Origin: Boswellia sacra
Taxonomy: Eukaryota > Streptophyta > Magnoliopsida > Sapindales > Burseraceae
Direction: 5' to 3'
Length of the DNA stretch: 64,000 nucleotides
Assembly: GCA_013180625.2 (NCBI GenBank)
Contig: SNVD02001388.1
Coordinates: 82,618-146,617, forward strand
The first letter of the stretch is position 1; each line of letters begins with the position of its first letter. Below the pieces are notes generated by a model that was not told the DNA's origin, did not search any database, and worked only from the letters and a program-made list of their open reading frames with translations. The position numbers and the translations under genes are program-made. Positions 11,660 through 22,180 of this stretch are shown here, piece after piece.

Positions 11660-13812
11660 TCATCTCCCCCAAAACCCAACCCTAAATCCAGCTACTTGTT
11701 CGAGCTCAACGCGATCTACGCTGACTCTTTAGCTGCATACGATTTGAAGAAGATCGGCTCTATATATAGGAGGAAGCTGCTGATCTTGCTACGCCACGTT
11801 ATCCAGGTTGGAGCGAGCTTCGGGTGGTGGTTCGAGTCTCGGTATGTGGATAAAGTCATGGAGCGATCTGATGAGATGTTTAAGGTGAAGATTTTGAATC
11901 ACTTTATTAAGTGTTTTGGTAATTGATTGTATCTTGCATTTTCATGAACGTTGAGCTCAAGTCCTATTAGTAAATTTAGTAAATTTGTAAGAAAAAATGC
12001 TCGAGTCTTTATTGTACTTGTTAATTGTGAGGTTTCGTGGTTTATGTTGATGTAGCTGTTGTTGCTGGCATTTTTTAGGTTAGAGCTGCTGAGCTTCAGA
12101 AATTATTGCTAGAACTTGGTCCGGTATGTCTTGTTTGTTAATAGTTAGTTTTTGTTTGATGGTGATTCTGAGCTTCTAGAGATGTAAAATGTAGTTACGA
12201 TTTGTTATGTTGGGAGAGAAGTGTACTAGTGGCGGGGACAAGAGCATTTTGGTGTGTTCGTGTAACAATAATTGTTCTTAGGAAAATTTTGAAGATAGTG
12301 GAAAGGTTTGGAATGTTGAGTTACTGATGCAAAATTTATCATTTAGTAGTAGTTGTTGAAGTTTGAAAGTGGAATGTGTTTCAATCCCTTTGAAGGCTTT
12401 GATTTCCCTTTATTCTATACTGCATATCAAGCGTAATGCCTTCTATTTTGAGTCTTCTTCTTGCAATTATCATTTCCTTGCCAACCATTAAAAGCCAAAA
12501 TTATTCATGATAAAACATGTTCAACAGCAAATTAAGAAAAAAATTAACAAATGCCAGATATCCATCCCATTGAACACCTATTCTTTTCCATCCAAGTCTG
12601 GTTAGATGTTATCAGTAACATAACATTCCAAACCTAAAAAATGAGATCTTAATTTCTGAATTGTTACAATTTCTTGTAATCTCTGTTTCAATATTTCTTT
12701 CTTTAACTAATAAACTGTTTTGTTGTTTCTGTTTTTAGGCATACATCAAGATTACTCAAGCTGTTTCATCTCGACCTATAAGTTTTCATTTCTCTGAAGC
12801 AATAAGTTAGCATTACTCAGCTATGTAACAACATTCATGCTTGTGAGGCAAATCTTTGTTGATATTCTTTTTACTAAATGTTGGCATGAACCCATGGTCC
12901 TAAGTCTTTCCTCTTACTATCTGTTTTTGGGCCATATGGATATATCCATCGGCTATGAATTGTTTCAGCATAGTCATAGTCCCACCTACCTAATTGCCTA
13001 TCCAACTAACCAACAAAAGATTACTGAATTCACCATTATTTATTATTGTTTTGGTTATTGACATTGTGGGCCTGAAATTATGAAATTGCTTATCGAACTA
13101 TTCAAGGCTCAATCATATATTCTATCTATAGATGTTATGAAGATTTTGTTGCACCATTCTTTAGCAGTTCTGCTGGCATAGCATGCTTATATCCTGTGCC
13201 ATATCTGTATCTAGCACTTGGTCTTTGTTAGAGGGGAACTCATCGTTTCATTCCATCATTAAAGTAGCAAATGATATAATTTAGAACTGCCTTCAGTTAC
13301 TTTTTGTAAACTACATTTCCTCTATAAAATTAAATGTTCTCAATCATTTAAAAGGATTAATGTGGGAGTACCATATTTGAAATATTTTTTTTTGCCACAC
13401 TCCAAACTAGGGAAGATATCTATTCCTGTGGGTTGAAAAATTTTTATATAGGCTCAGATAGAGGAAAACAACTATTCCTTAGTGTGGATGTACACCATCG
13501 ATTGTTTTGATTTGCCTTCAGTTCTGGTTTGGCTAGTTCGACTTCATAGATGGAGCTTTTAACAGCCTTTATTCCCTTCTAAAAATATAAAACCTGAAAA
13601 CAACAAAATTTTCTAACCTAACTTTGCTGTCCCAATGTTATTGCTGCGTAGATGTGATTTCTACATCATGCTTGATCAGGCTATAGTATGTTGCAATTTT
13701 ATATCTTATTAATGTTTCTGTTAATCTTTGTTGCAGGATTTGGTACCACCATCATATCTGGATGAACTCTTGCTGTTACAAGATCGAATAACTCCTTTTT
13801 CTACTGAAATTT
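11660..13812 (+). pseudogene. Captured fragment of an ABC1/AarF (UbiB-like) atypical kinase gene
   Basis: ABC1 kinases are plastid or mitochondrial proteins linked to prenyl-lipid metabolism. Four exons with introns are present: about 11660-11884 (VIQVGASFGWWFESRYVDK then MERSDEMFK), 12079-12123 (VRAAELQKLLLELGP), 12739-12777 (AYIKITQAVSSRP) and 13737-13812 (DLVPPSYLDELLLLQD then RITPFSTEI). Read in order they form the N-terminal, pre-catalytic part of the family. The third exon's donor GT has become AT. The kinase core is absent. The fragment joins LON2 sequence directly at about 13812, without an intron and out of frame, so this is a transposon capture and not a gene. Confidence 0.8.
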
Positions 13813-14434
13813 GGATGGTGTTCGGAATCTGGAGAGGAATTTGGCTGTCTTGGCTCATGCAGCAGCGGTTAAAGTTGCAGAGCAAAAGCAAACTGTTCTA
13901 GTAAGTAAAAATGTTCACCAAGTTACTACACCATTGTTGGATAACAGGCTTGCTGATGGAGCTGAAGTGGAAATAGAAGTCATTTCGATCAGTGTAAATG
14001 ATCATGATATATCAAGTGCATTTAGGATTGTTGCACCTTTGGTTGTTAATGAGACTATGCTAGAAAAAGTGTTGGGGGTAATTCTCTCCTTTTCCTTTCG
14101 GTATCCTAACAGGTTTATGTTTTAAAATTTCTTAAACCTGGTGTGCTTTGGTTTTTAGTGTAGTTTCTAAGCCGTAGGATATGGTTCATATCTGTTTAGC
14201 AATTGAAACTACATTCAGTGAAATATTGCTAATATCTCTAAGGACAGAGGATGTTTTTTAATTTTAAATGTAATGCAGCCTCCAAGGTTTGATGATAGAG
14301 AAGCTGCAGAACGAGTTGCAACTCCGGGAGTATCTGTTGGCCTAGTCTGGACAACTTTTGGTGGAGAGGTCCAGTTTGTGGTGGTAGGAAAGTGTGAATT
14401 ACATCTTACTAGACAGCTTGGTGATGTCATTAAA
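13813..14434 (+). pseudogene. LON2: Captured fragment of peroxisomal Lon protease LON2
   Basis: LON2 is the ATP-dependent protease of the peroxisome matrix. Two exons are visible: 13813-14077 (GVRNLERNLAVLAHAAAVKV near its start, LEKVLG at its end) and 14279-14434 (PPRFDDREAAERV, then VATPGVSVGLVWTTFGGEVQ and GKCELHLTRQLGDVIK). These correspond to the end of the AAA+ module and the start of the protease domain. The catalytic Ser-Lys region is not present. A few residues are lost within the second exon before VVGK. Both splice sites of the intron 14078-14278 are intact. Confidence 0.85.
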
Positions 14435-14820
14435 TTCGATGATGCTTTTCTTATATGCTCAAATGCAATACAATACAATGCGCCTGACATGATATACCAT
14501 AAACAGGTATGATACTCTCTACCTCTTGTTTAATTCTTCTACTTACCTACTTGTTTTGAATATTAACTCAACTACCCAATCATTTTGTGAAGGCACGTGC
14601 CATTCAAGAGTTGGCTAGGAAAAAATTCCATAGGGTAAAGGTTGGCATTGAACGTTCGGAGAAAGAGCTCAAGCCAGAGAAGGAGCACAAGCTAGAGAAG
14701 GAGCTTAAGTTTGAGAAGGAAGTTAGGTCAGAGCCAAGACCAAAATCTAACCTTTTGACAAAGAAGCAGGCGAGGAAACATTTTGGTCGGCCCATGCAGG
14801 AACCTGTTTTAACATTTTAT
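14435..14820 (+). pseudogene. Captured fragment of a bromodomain protein gene
   Basis: Bromodomains bind acetylated lysines in chromatin. The segment 14435-14506 encodes DDAFLICSNAIQYNAPD and IYHKQ, the loop and helix carrying the acetyl-lysine-binding Asn and Tyr region. The next exon (14593 to about 14811) gives ARAIQELARKKFHRVK and then a lysine/glutamate-rich stretch of EKELK-type repeats. The first part is in frame with the LON2 exon just upstream, so 14279-14506 is a single open chimeric exon. The remaining bromodomain is missing. Confidence 0.75.
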
Positions 14821-14879
14821 AAATAGTTAATTTACTAATATTTTAGACTATATTTTTTTAAATTTCTTCAAAATCATAT

Positions 14880-15102
14880 TTGGTGGCTAAAAGTTGTCAA
14901 ATATGTTTTTATTTTAATTTTTTTTAATTAACCATATTTGGTGGCCAAAAACCACCAAGTATGGTAGCGTACATATTTGTCGGGTTGACCAACCGCCAAA
15001 TAGACTATATTTGGTGGTGCCATAGGTGTCGGTTTAAAAACGCCAAATATATATATATTTAACGGCAAAAAACCGTCAAATATGAGCATTTTTCTTGTAG
15101 TG
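14880..15102 (+). repeat. Right subterminal repeats and inverted repeat of CACTA element 1
   Basis: Short motifs of the kind ATATTTGGTGG, CCGCCAAAT and ACGGCAAAAAACCG recur in both orientations, ending in TTTTTCTTGTAGTG. Such repeat-rich ends are typical of CACTA elements. Confidence 0.75.
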
Positions 15103-15456
15103 CATGCATAAGATTGGAATAAAGATTGCTAAATATTTAAAAGAATTATTCAATTAGCAACTCAAGATTTGTCGTGTGAAAAGCAAACTTGGTTGGGTTT
15201 GTTTAAAAGCAATCATAGCGCACATGCACGGAAATAGAATAAAGAGAGCTTGTGTTTTTAAGATTTTTCAATAATAGAGATTGTAACACATGTGATTAGA
15301 ATTAAAAAAGAAAAAAAGGAGGTGTAAGCGTTCAGAAGATGTTTTCGTTTTATAATATGAAATTGGTTTAGTGGCCAACAATCTTTATTGGGATCACCTT
15401 GTTCACTGCAAGTGATTAAAGATTCAGAGGATTAAACAATTAATGAAACAAGGTTG
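15103..15456 (+). other. Tat segment between the CACTA and copia insertions
   Basis: Starts with the CAT duplication of the CACTA element (15103-15105) and ends with the GGTTG duplication of the copia element (15452-15456). It is part of the long non-coding 3' region of the Tat element. No gene seen. Confidence 0.7.
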
Positions 15457-15689
15457 TGTTAGCCCTAAGGCTACATGATAATTTTGATGATAACAATACA
15501 CATTGATTAATTGTGATTTACTAACATATTTATTTATGTGCAAGAGTAATATCATTGAAATAATTGTCAAATCAAGAAAAGGCTTATTAAAATGAAGTGT
15601 TGAAGCTAAGGAGAAGACTACATGTTAAAGGCACAAAGTTTAAGTAACAAGTTTTGATTCAAGGAATGTGACACATGAGCAATGTTCAT

Positions 15690-16390
15690 CAATTGGTCAT
15701 ATATTTCTCTACAAATGCCCAAATTACATGATTCTTGAGCCTTTGGAAAGCTTACTCAATTTATAACATTTCATATGTTTTAAAGAAATTCAAATTTCAA
15801 GTGTAAGGTTGTCCAAATCATCATGCAAGTTGAAAGACAAATGGAAGCAGCTGACATGAGTACCGAATACTCTTTTGGACATATCTTGAGCTAGAAAAAT
15901 CAAAATGACTTGATTCTTGTGGCATTAGAAAGATGACTTAATGGGGCACATTTCATATTTTTTTGAAGAAATTCAAATTTCAAATGGAAGGCCGACATAA
16001 TTGACATGCAATTCGGTGGACTGACACAGAGAAGAAAAATCAACTCACATGAGCACCGAATGGTGTTTTGGCCATATCTTAAGATAGAGATATCCAAATT
16101 CTTTGAATCTTAATGTTTTGGAAAGCTTATTCAAATATGAAGATCTTTTATGTTTTGAAGAAATTCAAATTTCAAACGGAAGACTGACAGAATTATCATT
16201 CAATCGGTGGACTGACACAGGAGGAAAAATCAAGTCACATGAGCACCGAATGGTGTTTTGGCCATATCTTGAGCTACAGATATCCAAATGACTTGATTCT
16301 TGATGCGTTGGAAAGCTTATTCAAATGTGCAGATCTTTTATGTTTTATAGATTTTCAAATTTCAAACTGAACATTGACAAAAATGGCAGA
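15690..16390 (+). repeat. About 190-bp degenerate tandem repeats within the copia 5' LTR
   Basis: The phrase GAGCACCGAAT followed by TTTTGG occurs at 15858 (as GAGTACCGAAT), 16051 and 16241, spacings of 193 and 190. Each is followed by ATATCTTGAGCTA-like text and GAAATTCAAATTTC. An earlier partial copy starts near 15690. The same array lies in the 3' LTR at about 22410-23100. It sits upstream of the TATA box, so it may be an enhancer-type region; that role is inferred. Confidence 0.75.
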
Positions 16391-16465
16391 CAAGATTACG
16401 GTTTTTATGGTGGGCAGAAAATTTGGAGATGGTGTCTTCACTTGATTAAGTTCATCTCATTTGCC

Positions 16466-16473
16466 TATAAAAG
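16466..16473 (+). promoter_or_regulatory. TATA box in the copia 5' LTR
   Basis: TATAAAAG in a CCTATAAAAGGAGCC context, conserved at 23193-23200 in the 3' LTR. Likely core promoter of the element. Confidence 0.7.
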
Positions 16474-17103
16474 GAGCCATTCTCCCATGCATTCAACAAG
16501 TGCAAGAGAAGCATTTTTATCAAGCAAAAAAGCCAAGAGAAATATCAAGTTTATAGAGCTTTTATATTCTTTATCTACTCTTTGAAGAGAGTTGTACTTT
16601 TGTTGTAAAAATTTTTCTTTGTTCTTATATTGTGTGAGAGTGAGATCTTCTTGTAAAGGATAAAAGATATCCTTGAGAGAACTCTTTCCTTGGTGAGGTT
16701 GTTCATCAAGAAGAACTCTTGGTGTGGTGTTATCAAGAGTTGAAGAAAAAAGTCTTGGTGAGGTTGTTCATCAAGCAAGTTGTAAAGATTTCTACAACTT
16801 AGTGGAAAGCTTAGCTCGTGGAGCTAGGAGCCCGTGGACGTAGGCAAAGTTTGCCGAACCACGTAAATTGAGTTTGCACTCTCTCTACCCTATACTCTTT
16901 ACATTTACTTGCACTTGAGATTATTTATTATTGCTATTCTCTTGATTGCATCTTAGACAACTTCTATTTTCATCTTCTTCACTTCTATTCTCAAAAGAAA
17001 AAGTGAAATAATTTTATCTTTCAAGAAAAGTTTTATAAATTCGTTTTGATAAATAAAACCCAATTCACCCCCCCTCTTGGGTTGTCATACCTGGGTCAAC
17101 AAG

Positions 17104-17115
17104 TGGTATCAGAGC
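17104..17115 (+). other. Primer binding site of the copia element
   Basis: TGGTATCAGAGC, two bases after the LTR, complements the 3' end of initiator tRNA-Met, the usual primer of plant copia elements. Confidence 0.95.
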
Positions 17116-17156
17116 AAGGTTGCTCATTTTTTTTTTATCTTAACTGATTTTGAGCT

Positions 17157-18208
17157 ATGGCTACTTTTAATTCAACTTCATATGTTGAGGGACTTTCTAT
17201 CTCTAGACCTCCATTTTTTAATGGAATTGATTACTCTTATTGGAAAACTAGAATGAGTATTTTCTTGAAATCTTTTGATTATGATTTGTGGTCTATTGTT
17301 TTGGAAGGACCTTTTGTTCCTACCAAAATTTAAAATGGGGAATGCATGCTTAAAGAACCTAAAGAGTTTAGTGAAGATGATAAAAAGAAATTGAGTTTGA
17401 ATGCTAAAGCTATGAATGTGTTATATTGTGCTCTAGATAAAAATGAGTTTAATAGAATATCTACTTGTTCTACGGCACAAGAAATATGGCACACACTTGA
17501 AGTAACTCATGAAGGAACTAGTCAAGTTAAAGAATCCAAAATTAGCATGCTAGTTCATAGTTATGGGCTTTTTAAGATGAAATCGGATGAATCAATTTCT
17601 GAAATGTTTACTAGATTTACGGATATTATTAATAGTTTAAAATCTCTTGGTAAATCTTATTCTACTGTTGAAATGGTGAGAAAGATTCTTAGGTGTCTAC
17701 CAAAATCTTGGGAGCCAAAGGTGACGGCAATTCAAGAAGCAAAGGACCTCACCAAACTACCTTTAGAAGAACTTATGGGTTCTCTCATGACTCATGAAAT
17801 CACTTTGAAGGAGAATGAAGAAGATTTCAAGAAAAGAAAAATATCGCTTTCAAATCTTCAACAAAAGAAGATGATGAGTCCGACGATGAAGGAGATGATG
17901 AAGATCTTGCATTCATCACAAGAAAGCTAAAAAGGATGATTAGAAGAAACCAAGGATTCAAGAAGAATTCTAAAAGGGAGTACAAAGGGCAAAGCTCAAA
18001 GCAAGATAAGAAAAATGATCAAGTCATTTGCTATGAGTGCAAGAAACCGGGACATGTAAAGATGGATTGTCCTTACTTCAAGAGTCAAAACAAGAAATCC
18101 AAAGCAATGAAAGCCACAAATTGGGATGATAGTGAAGCTAGCTCCACCGAAGAAGAAGATTGCGAAGTGGCAAACATGTGCTTCATGGCTTTAAGTGAAA
18201 TGAGGTAA
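17157..18208 (+). pseudogene. gag: Copia gag with zinc knuckle
   Basis: The ATG at 17157 starts FNGIDYSYWKTRMSIFLKS, the N-terminal motif of copia gag. An in-frame TAA at 17331-17333 interrupts it, after which the frame reads on through 17930 with the UBN2-type domain (IWHTLEVTHEGTSQVKESK near residue 105). A frameshift near 17840 moves the acidic region and the zinc knuckle CYECKKPGHVKMDC (18031-18072) to another frame. The protein would coat and package element RNA. Confidence 0.85.
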
Positions 18209-18660
18209 GTATTCTAAACTATGATCCTAAACTTTCATATGATGAATTACTTGAAGCATTCCAAAATTTACATGTGCAAGTTGATAAGCAAAATTCAAAA
18301 ATTAATGCTTTCAAAAAGACGTCAAAAATCATGTTATCTCAATTAGAAGAGGTGGTAGAAATAAATGAAGCTTTAGAAAATGAAAATGAAATTTTAAAGC
18401 AAAAAGATTTTGAAAGTTTGGAAAGTCAAATACATTTATTAAAAACTGACAATGACATTTTAAAACAAAAGGATTTTGATAAATTGGAGAAACAAAATGC
18501 TATTTTAAAAAAGAAAAATAATGACTTAAGAAATATTGTTGATAGTTTTACAAAAAGCACAAAAAATTTGAATTCTATGTTACAAAACCAAAGGTGTGTT
18601 TTTGATAAAAGAGGTTTAGGATATAAAACTCATAAAAATCGAAAAGTATTTTAAAATTTA
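18209..18660 (+). pseudogene. Copia gag-pol linker with coiled coil
   Basis: An open frame (18274-18654) of 126 residues is rich in Lys, Asn, Glu and Leu with repeated ILKQKDF phrases, predicting a coiled coil. It lies between the zinc knuckle and the protease, where copia elements of this type have a variable linker. Confidence 0.6.
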
Positions 18661-19052
18661 TTTTGCTCATGCATCTTCTAGGAATAATCCTAATCATTCA
18701 TGTACTTATTGTGGAAGAAAAGGACACAAAGTGCATTCTTGCTATATTAAGAGAAATCCTAATTTGAAACAAATATGGGTTCCAAAAAGTACCAAAACTA
18801 ACCCCCAAGGACCCAAGAACTTTTGGGTACCAAAAAGTTACTCCTTGAATGTTGATTGTAGAGACAAAGGAGTGGCAAACACAAGTGGTACTTAGATAGT
18901 GGATGCTCAAGGCATATGACCGGAGATGCCTCCAAGTTCTCAAGATTAATCATGAAGAAAGGAGGATATGTGACCTTCGGTGATAATGCCAAAGGAAGGT
19001 AATCGGACATGGTGATATTGGTAACCCTTCTTCACCTATTATTAAAGATGTT
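18661..19052 (+). pseudogene. pro: Copia aspartic protease
   Basis: A second CCHC-like CSYCGRKGHKVHSC-type text is read near 18700-18740. The protease motif WYLDSGCSRHMTGD is at about 18886-18927 with Asp-Ser-Gly as catalytic triplet. [10 protein letters not shown] follows near 18970. A frameshift near 18998 separates it from the frame that continues into integrase. Confidence 0.8.
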
Positions 19053-20966
19053 TTGCTTGTTCATGGTTTAAAACATGATTTGATTAGTATTAGTGAATTG
19101 TGTGATAAGGGATATTTTATTACTTTTGAGCCTAATAGATGTGTGATTAAGGATGTTAGTAACAATAAGACATTATTTGTTGGTAATAGATGTGGTAATA
19201 TTTATACAATTGATATTGATGTTAATGATCATGTAGAAAATTGTTTCATTGTTAATCATGATGCTTGGTTATGGCATAGAAGGTTAGGTCATGCTAGCAT
19301 GGACACAATTTCAAAAATTTCTAAAAATGATTTAATTGATGGTCTTCCAAAAATAAAATTTGAAAAGGATAAGATTTGTGATGCTTGTCAATTTGGAAAA
19401 CAAGTGAGAACTTCTTTTAAACAAAAGAAATTTATTTCAACAAATAAACCTCTACAATTACTTCATTTGGATTTATTTGGACCATCAAGAACTCAAAGCC
19501 TTGGTGGAAAGTATTATGTTTTTGTTATTGTGGATGATTATTCAAGATTCACTTGGGTGTTATTCTTGAAAACTAAAAATGAGGCCATACAAGCTTTTTC
19601 AAAATTTACAAAAAGAGTCCAAAATCAAAATGGGCATTCTATTGTATCCATTAGAAGTGATCATGGTGGTGAAGTAGACAATGTCGCGTTTGAAAATCTT
19701 TGTGGTGAAAATGGTTTTGAACATATTTTTTCCGCACCTAGAACTCCACAACAAAATGGTGTTGTTGAGAGGAAAAATAGGACTATCCAAGAAATGGCTA
19801 GGACCATGTTACTTGAAAATAATTTGCCAAAATATTTTTGGGCCGAAGCCGTTAATACCGCATGCTTTATAATCAATAGAGTCCATATTAGAGCTTTAAT
19901 AAAGAAAACTCCTTATGAACTTTGGAAAGGAAGAAAACCCAACATTGGATTTTTTAAAGTTTTTGGATGTAAATGTTTTATTTTAAACACCAAGGATAAC
20001 CTTGGAAAATTTGATGCAAAAGCCGATGTTGGAATTTTTGTTGGCTACTCCAACCATAGTAAAGCATATAGAGTTTTTAACAAAAAGACTCTTACTATTG
20101 AAGAATCTATGCATGTTGAATTTGATGAAACTAATGTTATTTCTTCAAAGAATTTAGATGATGATATTGTTGAAGTAGAAAGGCAAATCAAGGAATCAAG
20201 GCTTGATGAAAAGAGTCAAGATGATTTACAACTTCAACAAGAAAAGCTTGAGAAAGTAAATGATTCTTCCCAAGAATTACCAAAGGAATTGAGGTATGCA
20301 AAAGCTCACCCTAAAGATCTTATTATTGGTGAACCATCACAAGGTATGAGAACTAGATCTTCTTTTAGAAACTTTTGTAATCAATTTGCATTTGTCTCTC
20401 AATTTGAACCAAAAACTTTTAAAGAAGCCGAAAATGACGAAAGTTGGATTTTGGCTATGCAAGAAGAATTGAACCAATTTGAAAGAAATCAAGTTTGGGA
20501 ATTAGTCCCTAGACCCAAAAATCATTCTATTATAGGCACTAAATGGATTTTTAGAAATAAAGTAGATGAAAATGGCACCATTATTAGAAACAAAGCTAGA
20601 CTTGTTGCTCAAGGATACAATCAAGAAGAAGGTATTGATTATGAGGAAACTTTTGCACCGGTTGCTAGATTAGAATCCATTAGAATGTTGTGTGCATTTG
20701 CATGTTATAAAAATTTTACATTATATCAAATGGATGTCAAAAGTGCATTTTTAAATGGTTACATTATGGAGGAAGTATATGTAGAGCAACCTCTTGGTTT
20801 TCAAAATCATGATTTTCCAAACCATGTTTTCAAACTCAAAAAGGCACTTTATGGCTTGAAACAAGCACCAAGAGCATGGTATGATAGATTGAGCAAATTT
20901 CTCATTGATAATGGTTTCGAAATGAAAAAAGTTGATACTACTCTTTTTGTTAAACCAAAAAAATGA
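19053..20966 (+). pseudogene. INT-RT: Copia integrase and 5' part of reverse transcriptase
   Basis: A 637-residue open frame. The integrase zinc region is [12 protein letters not shown] near residue 73, with [11 protein letters not shown] after it. Core motifs are [20 protein letters not shown] and [14 protein letters not shown], keeping the Asp, Asp and Glu catalytic residues. The RT starts near residue 470 with [33 protein letters not shown] text, [11 protein letters not shown] and [14 protein letters not shown]. The frame ends at KPKK before TGA. The RT continues in the next frame from about 20960. Confidence 0.9.
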
Positions 20967-21933
20967 TGATTTATTAATTGTTCAAATCTATGTTGATGAT
21001 ATTATATTTGGTGCTACTAATGTCTCTATGTGTGAGGAATTTTCCAAGTGCATGCAACAAGAATTTGAAATGAGCTTAATGGGAGAATTAAATTTCTTCC
21101 TTGGACTTCAAATCAAGCAATCAATAGATGGGATCTTCATTAATCAAGCTAAATACACAAGAGATCTTCTCAAGAAGTTTGGCATGGATAATTCAAGGAC
21201 ATATAACACACCTATGGGTACATTAACCAAGCTTGACAAAGATGAGAAAGGAAAAGATGTTGAGGTAACAAAATATCGAGGTATGATTGGCTCTCTTTTG
21301 TATTTAACTGCTAGTAGACCTGATATTATGTTTAGTGTGTGTATGTGTGCTAGATTTCAATCTTGTCCAAAGGAATCTCACCTTAAGGCTGTCAAAAGGA
21401 TATTTAGATATCTTCTTGGAACCATAAATCTAGGTCTTTGGTATCCTAAGTGTGATAATTTTGATCTAATTAGTTATTCCGATGCGGACTTTGCTGGAAG
21501 TCTTCTTGATAGAAAGAGCACTAGTGGCTCTTGCCATTTTCTAGGACATGCATTAGTCTCATGGTTTAGTAGAAAACAAAATTCTGTTGCCTTATCAACC
21601 GCGGAAGCCGAGTATATTACAGTAGGAAGTTGTTGTGCACAATCTCTTTGGATGAAACAAATTTTAAAAGATTATGGTGTGGTATTTGATCATATTCCCA
21701 TCAAATGTGACAATACAAGTGCCATCAACATTTCAAAAAATCCCATACAACACTCTAGGACTAAGCATATAGAGATTAGACATCATTTTATTAGAGATCA
21801 TGTGCAAAAAGGTAATATTTCTTTAGAATTTGTTCCCACCGAAAAACAATTAGCCGATATATTTACTAAACCCCTTAGTCAAGATAGATTTTGCATAATT
21901 AGAAGAGAATTAGGCATGTTGGATATATCTTAA
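20932..21933 (+). pseudogene. RT-RH: Copia reverse transcriptase 3' part and RNase H
   Basis: Begins in an overlapping frame and shows QIYVDDIIFGATN with the catalytic Tyr-Val-Asp-Asp, then GELNFFLGLQIKQ. RNase H motifs are YSDADFAGSLLDRKSTSG, STAEAEYI, CDNTSAI and RTKHIEIRHHFIRDH. It ends DIFTKPLSQDRFCIIRRELG and a TAA stop at 21931. Only the frameshift before YVDD separates it from the upstream pol frame. Confidence 0.9.
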
Positions 21934-22180
21934 TTTTTCTTTGATAATTTTTGAATGGTAGCATATGTTAAGGGGGAGAATATATTTAGGGGGAGTAATT
22001 AATTTGATTACATCTTTTTGATGATAACAAAAGGGGGAGAAATGGTATGGTTGGATTGCTTGTATTTATAACAATTGCTCTTTGCTCTCTTTTTGTTTAT
22101 TCTTGATTTCATTTTCATTCTTTATTTTAGATATTATTTGAAAGCAATCAATGGTTTGTCATCATCAAAAAGGGGGAGAT
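21934..22180 (+). other. Copia 3' untranslated region with repeated polypurine tracts
   Basis: GGGGGAG occurs near 21972, 21992, 22034 and 22172. The last one (AAAAAGGGGGAGA, 22168-22179) touches the 3' LTR and is the likely plus-strand primer. Repeated purine tracts in this position are distinctive. Confidence 0.8.

Larger units (their letters stand above)
11351..15102 (+). mobile_element. Non-autonomous CACTA transposon carrying three host gene fragments
   Basis: The left end reads CACTACAAGAAATTTT and the right end TTTTTCTTGTAGTG, its inverted match over about 12 bases, followed by looser similarity around CATATTT. CAT occurs on both sides (11348-11350 and 15103-15105), the 3-bp duplication typical of CACTA elements. 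The right subterminal region (14880-15090) has repeated CCACCAAATATGG and CCGCCAAAT-type motifs in both orientations, as expected for transposase binding sites. No transposase was found, so mobility would need one supplied elsewhere. The interior holds exons and introns of an ABC1 kinase, a LON2 protease and a bromodomain protein, all on the plus strand. Confidence 0.9.
15457..17101 (+). repeat. 5' LTR of the copia element
   Basis: Matches 22181-23836 over its length with scattered substitutions and short indels. Inverted ends are TGTT and AACA. The first half is made of about four diverged copies of a unit near 190 bp. A TATA box TATAAAAG lies at 16466-16473. Confidence 0.95.

Noticed and set aside
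15900..16778. Several open frames in the copia LTRs, repeated at 22829-23506
   Set aside because: They follow the LTR tandem repeats and are not conserved as proteins between the two LTR copies.
17104..17115. tRNA gene at TGGTATCAGAGC
   Set aside because: This is only the 12-base primer site; no cloverleaf can be drawn around it. The same holds for 28849, 33441 and 42874.
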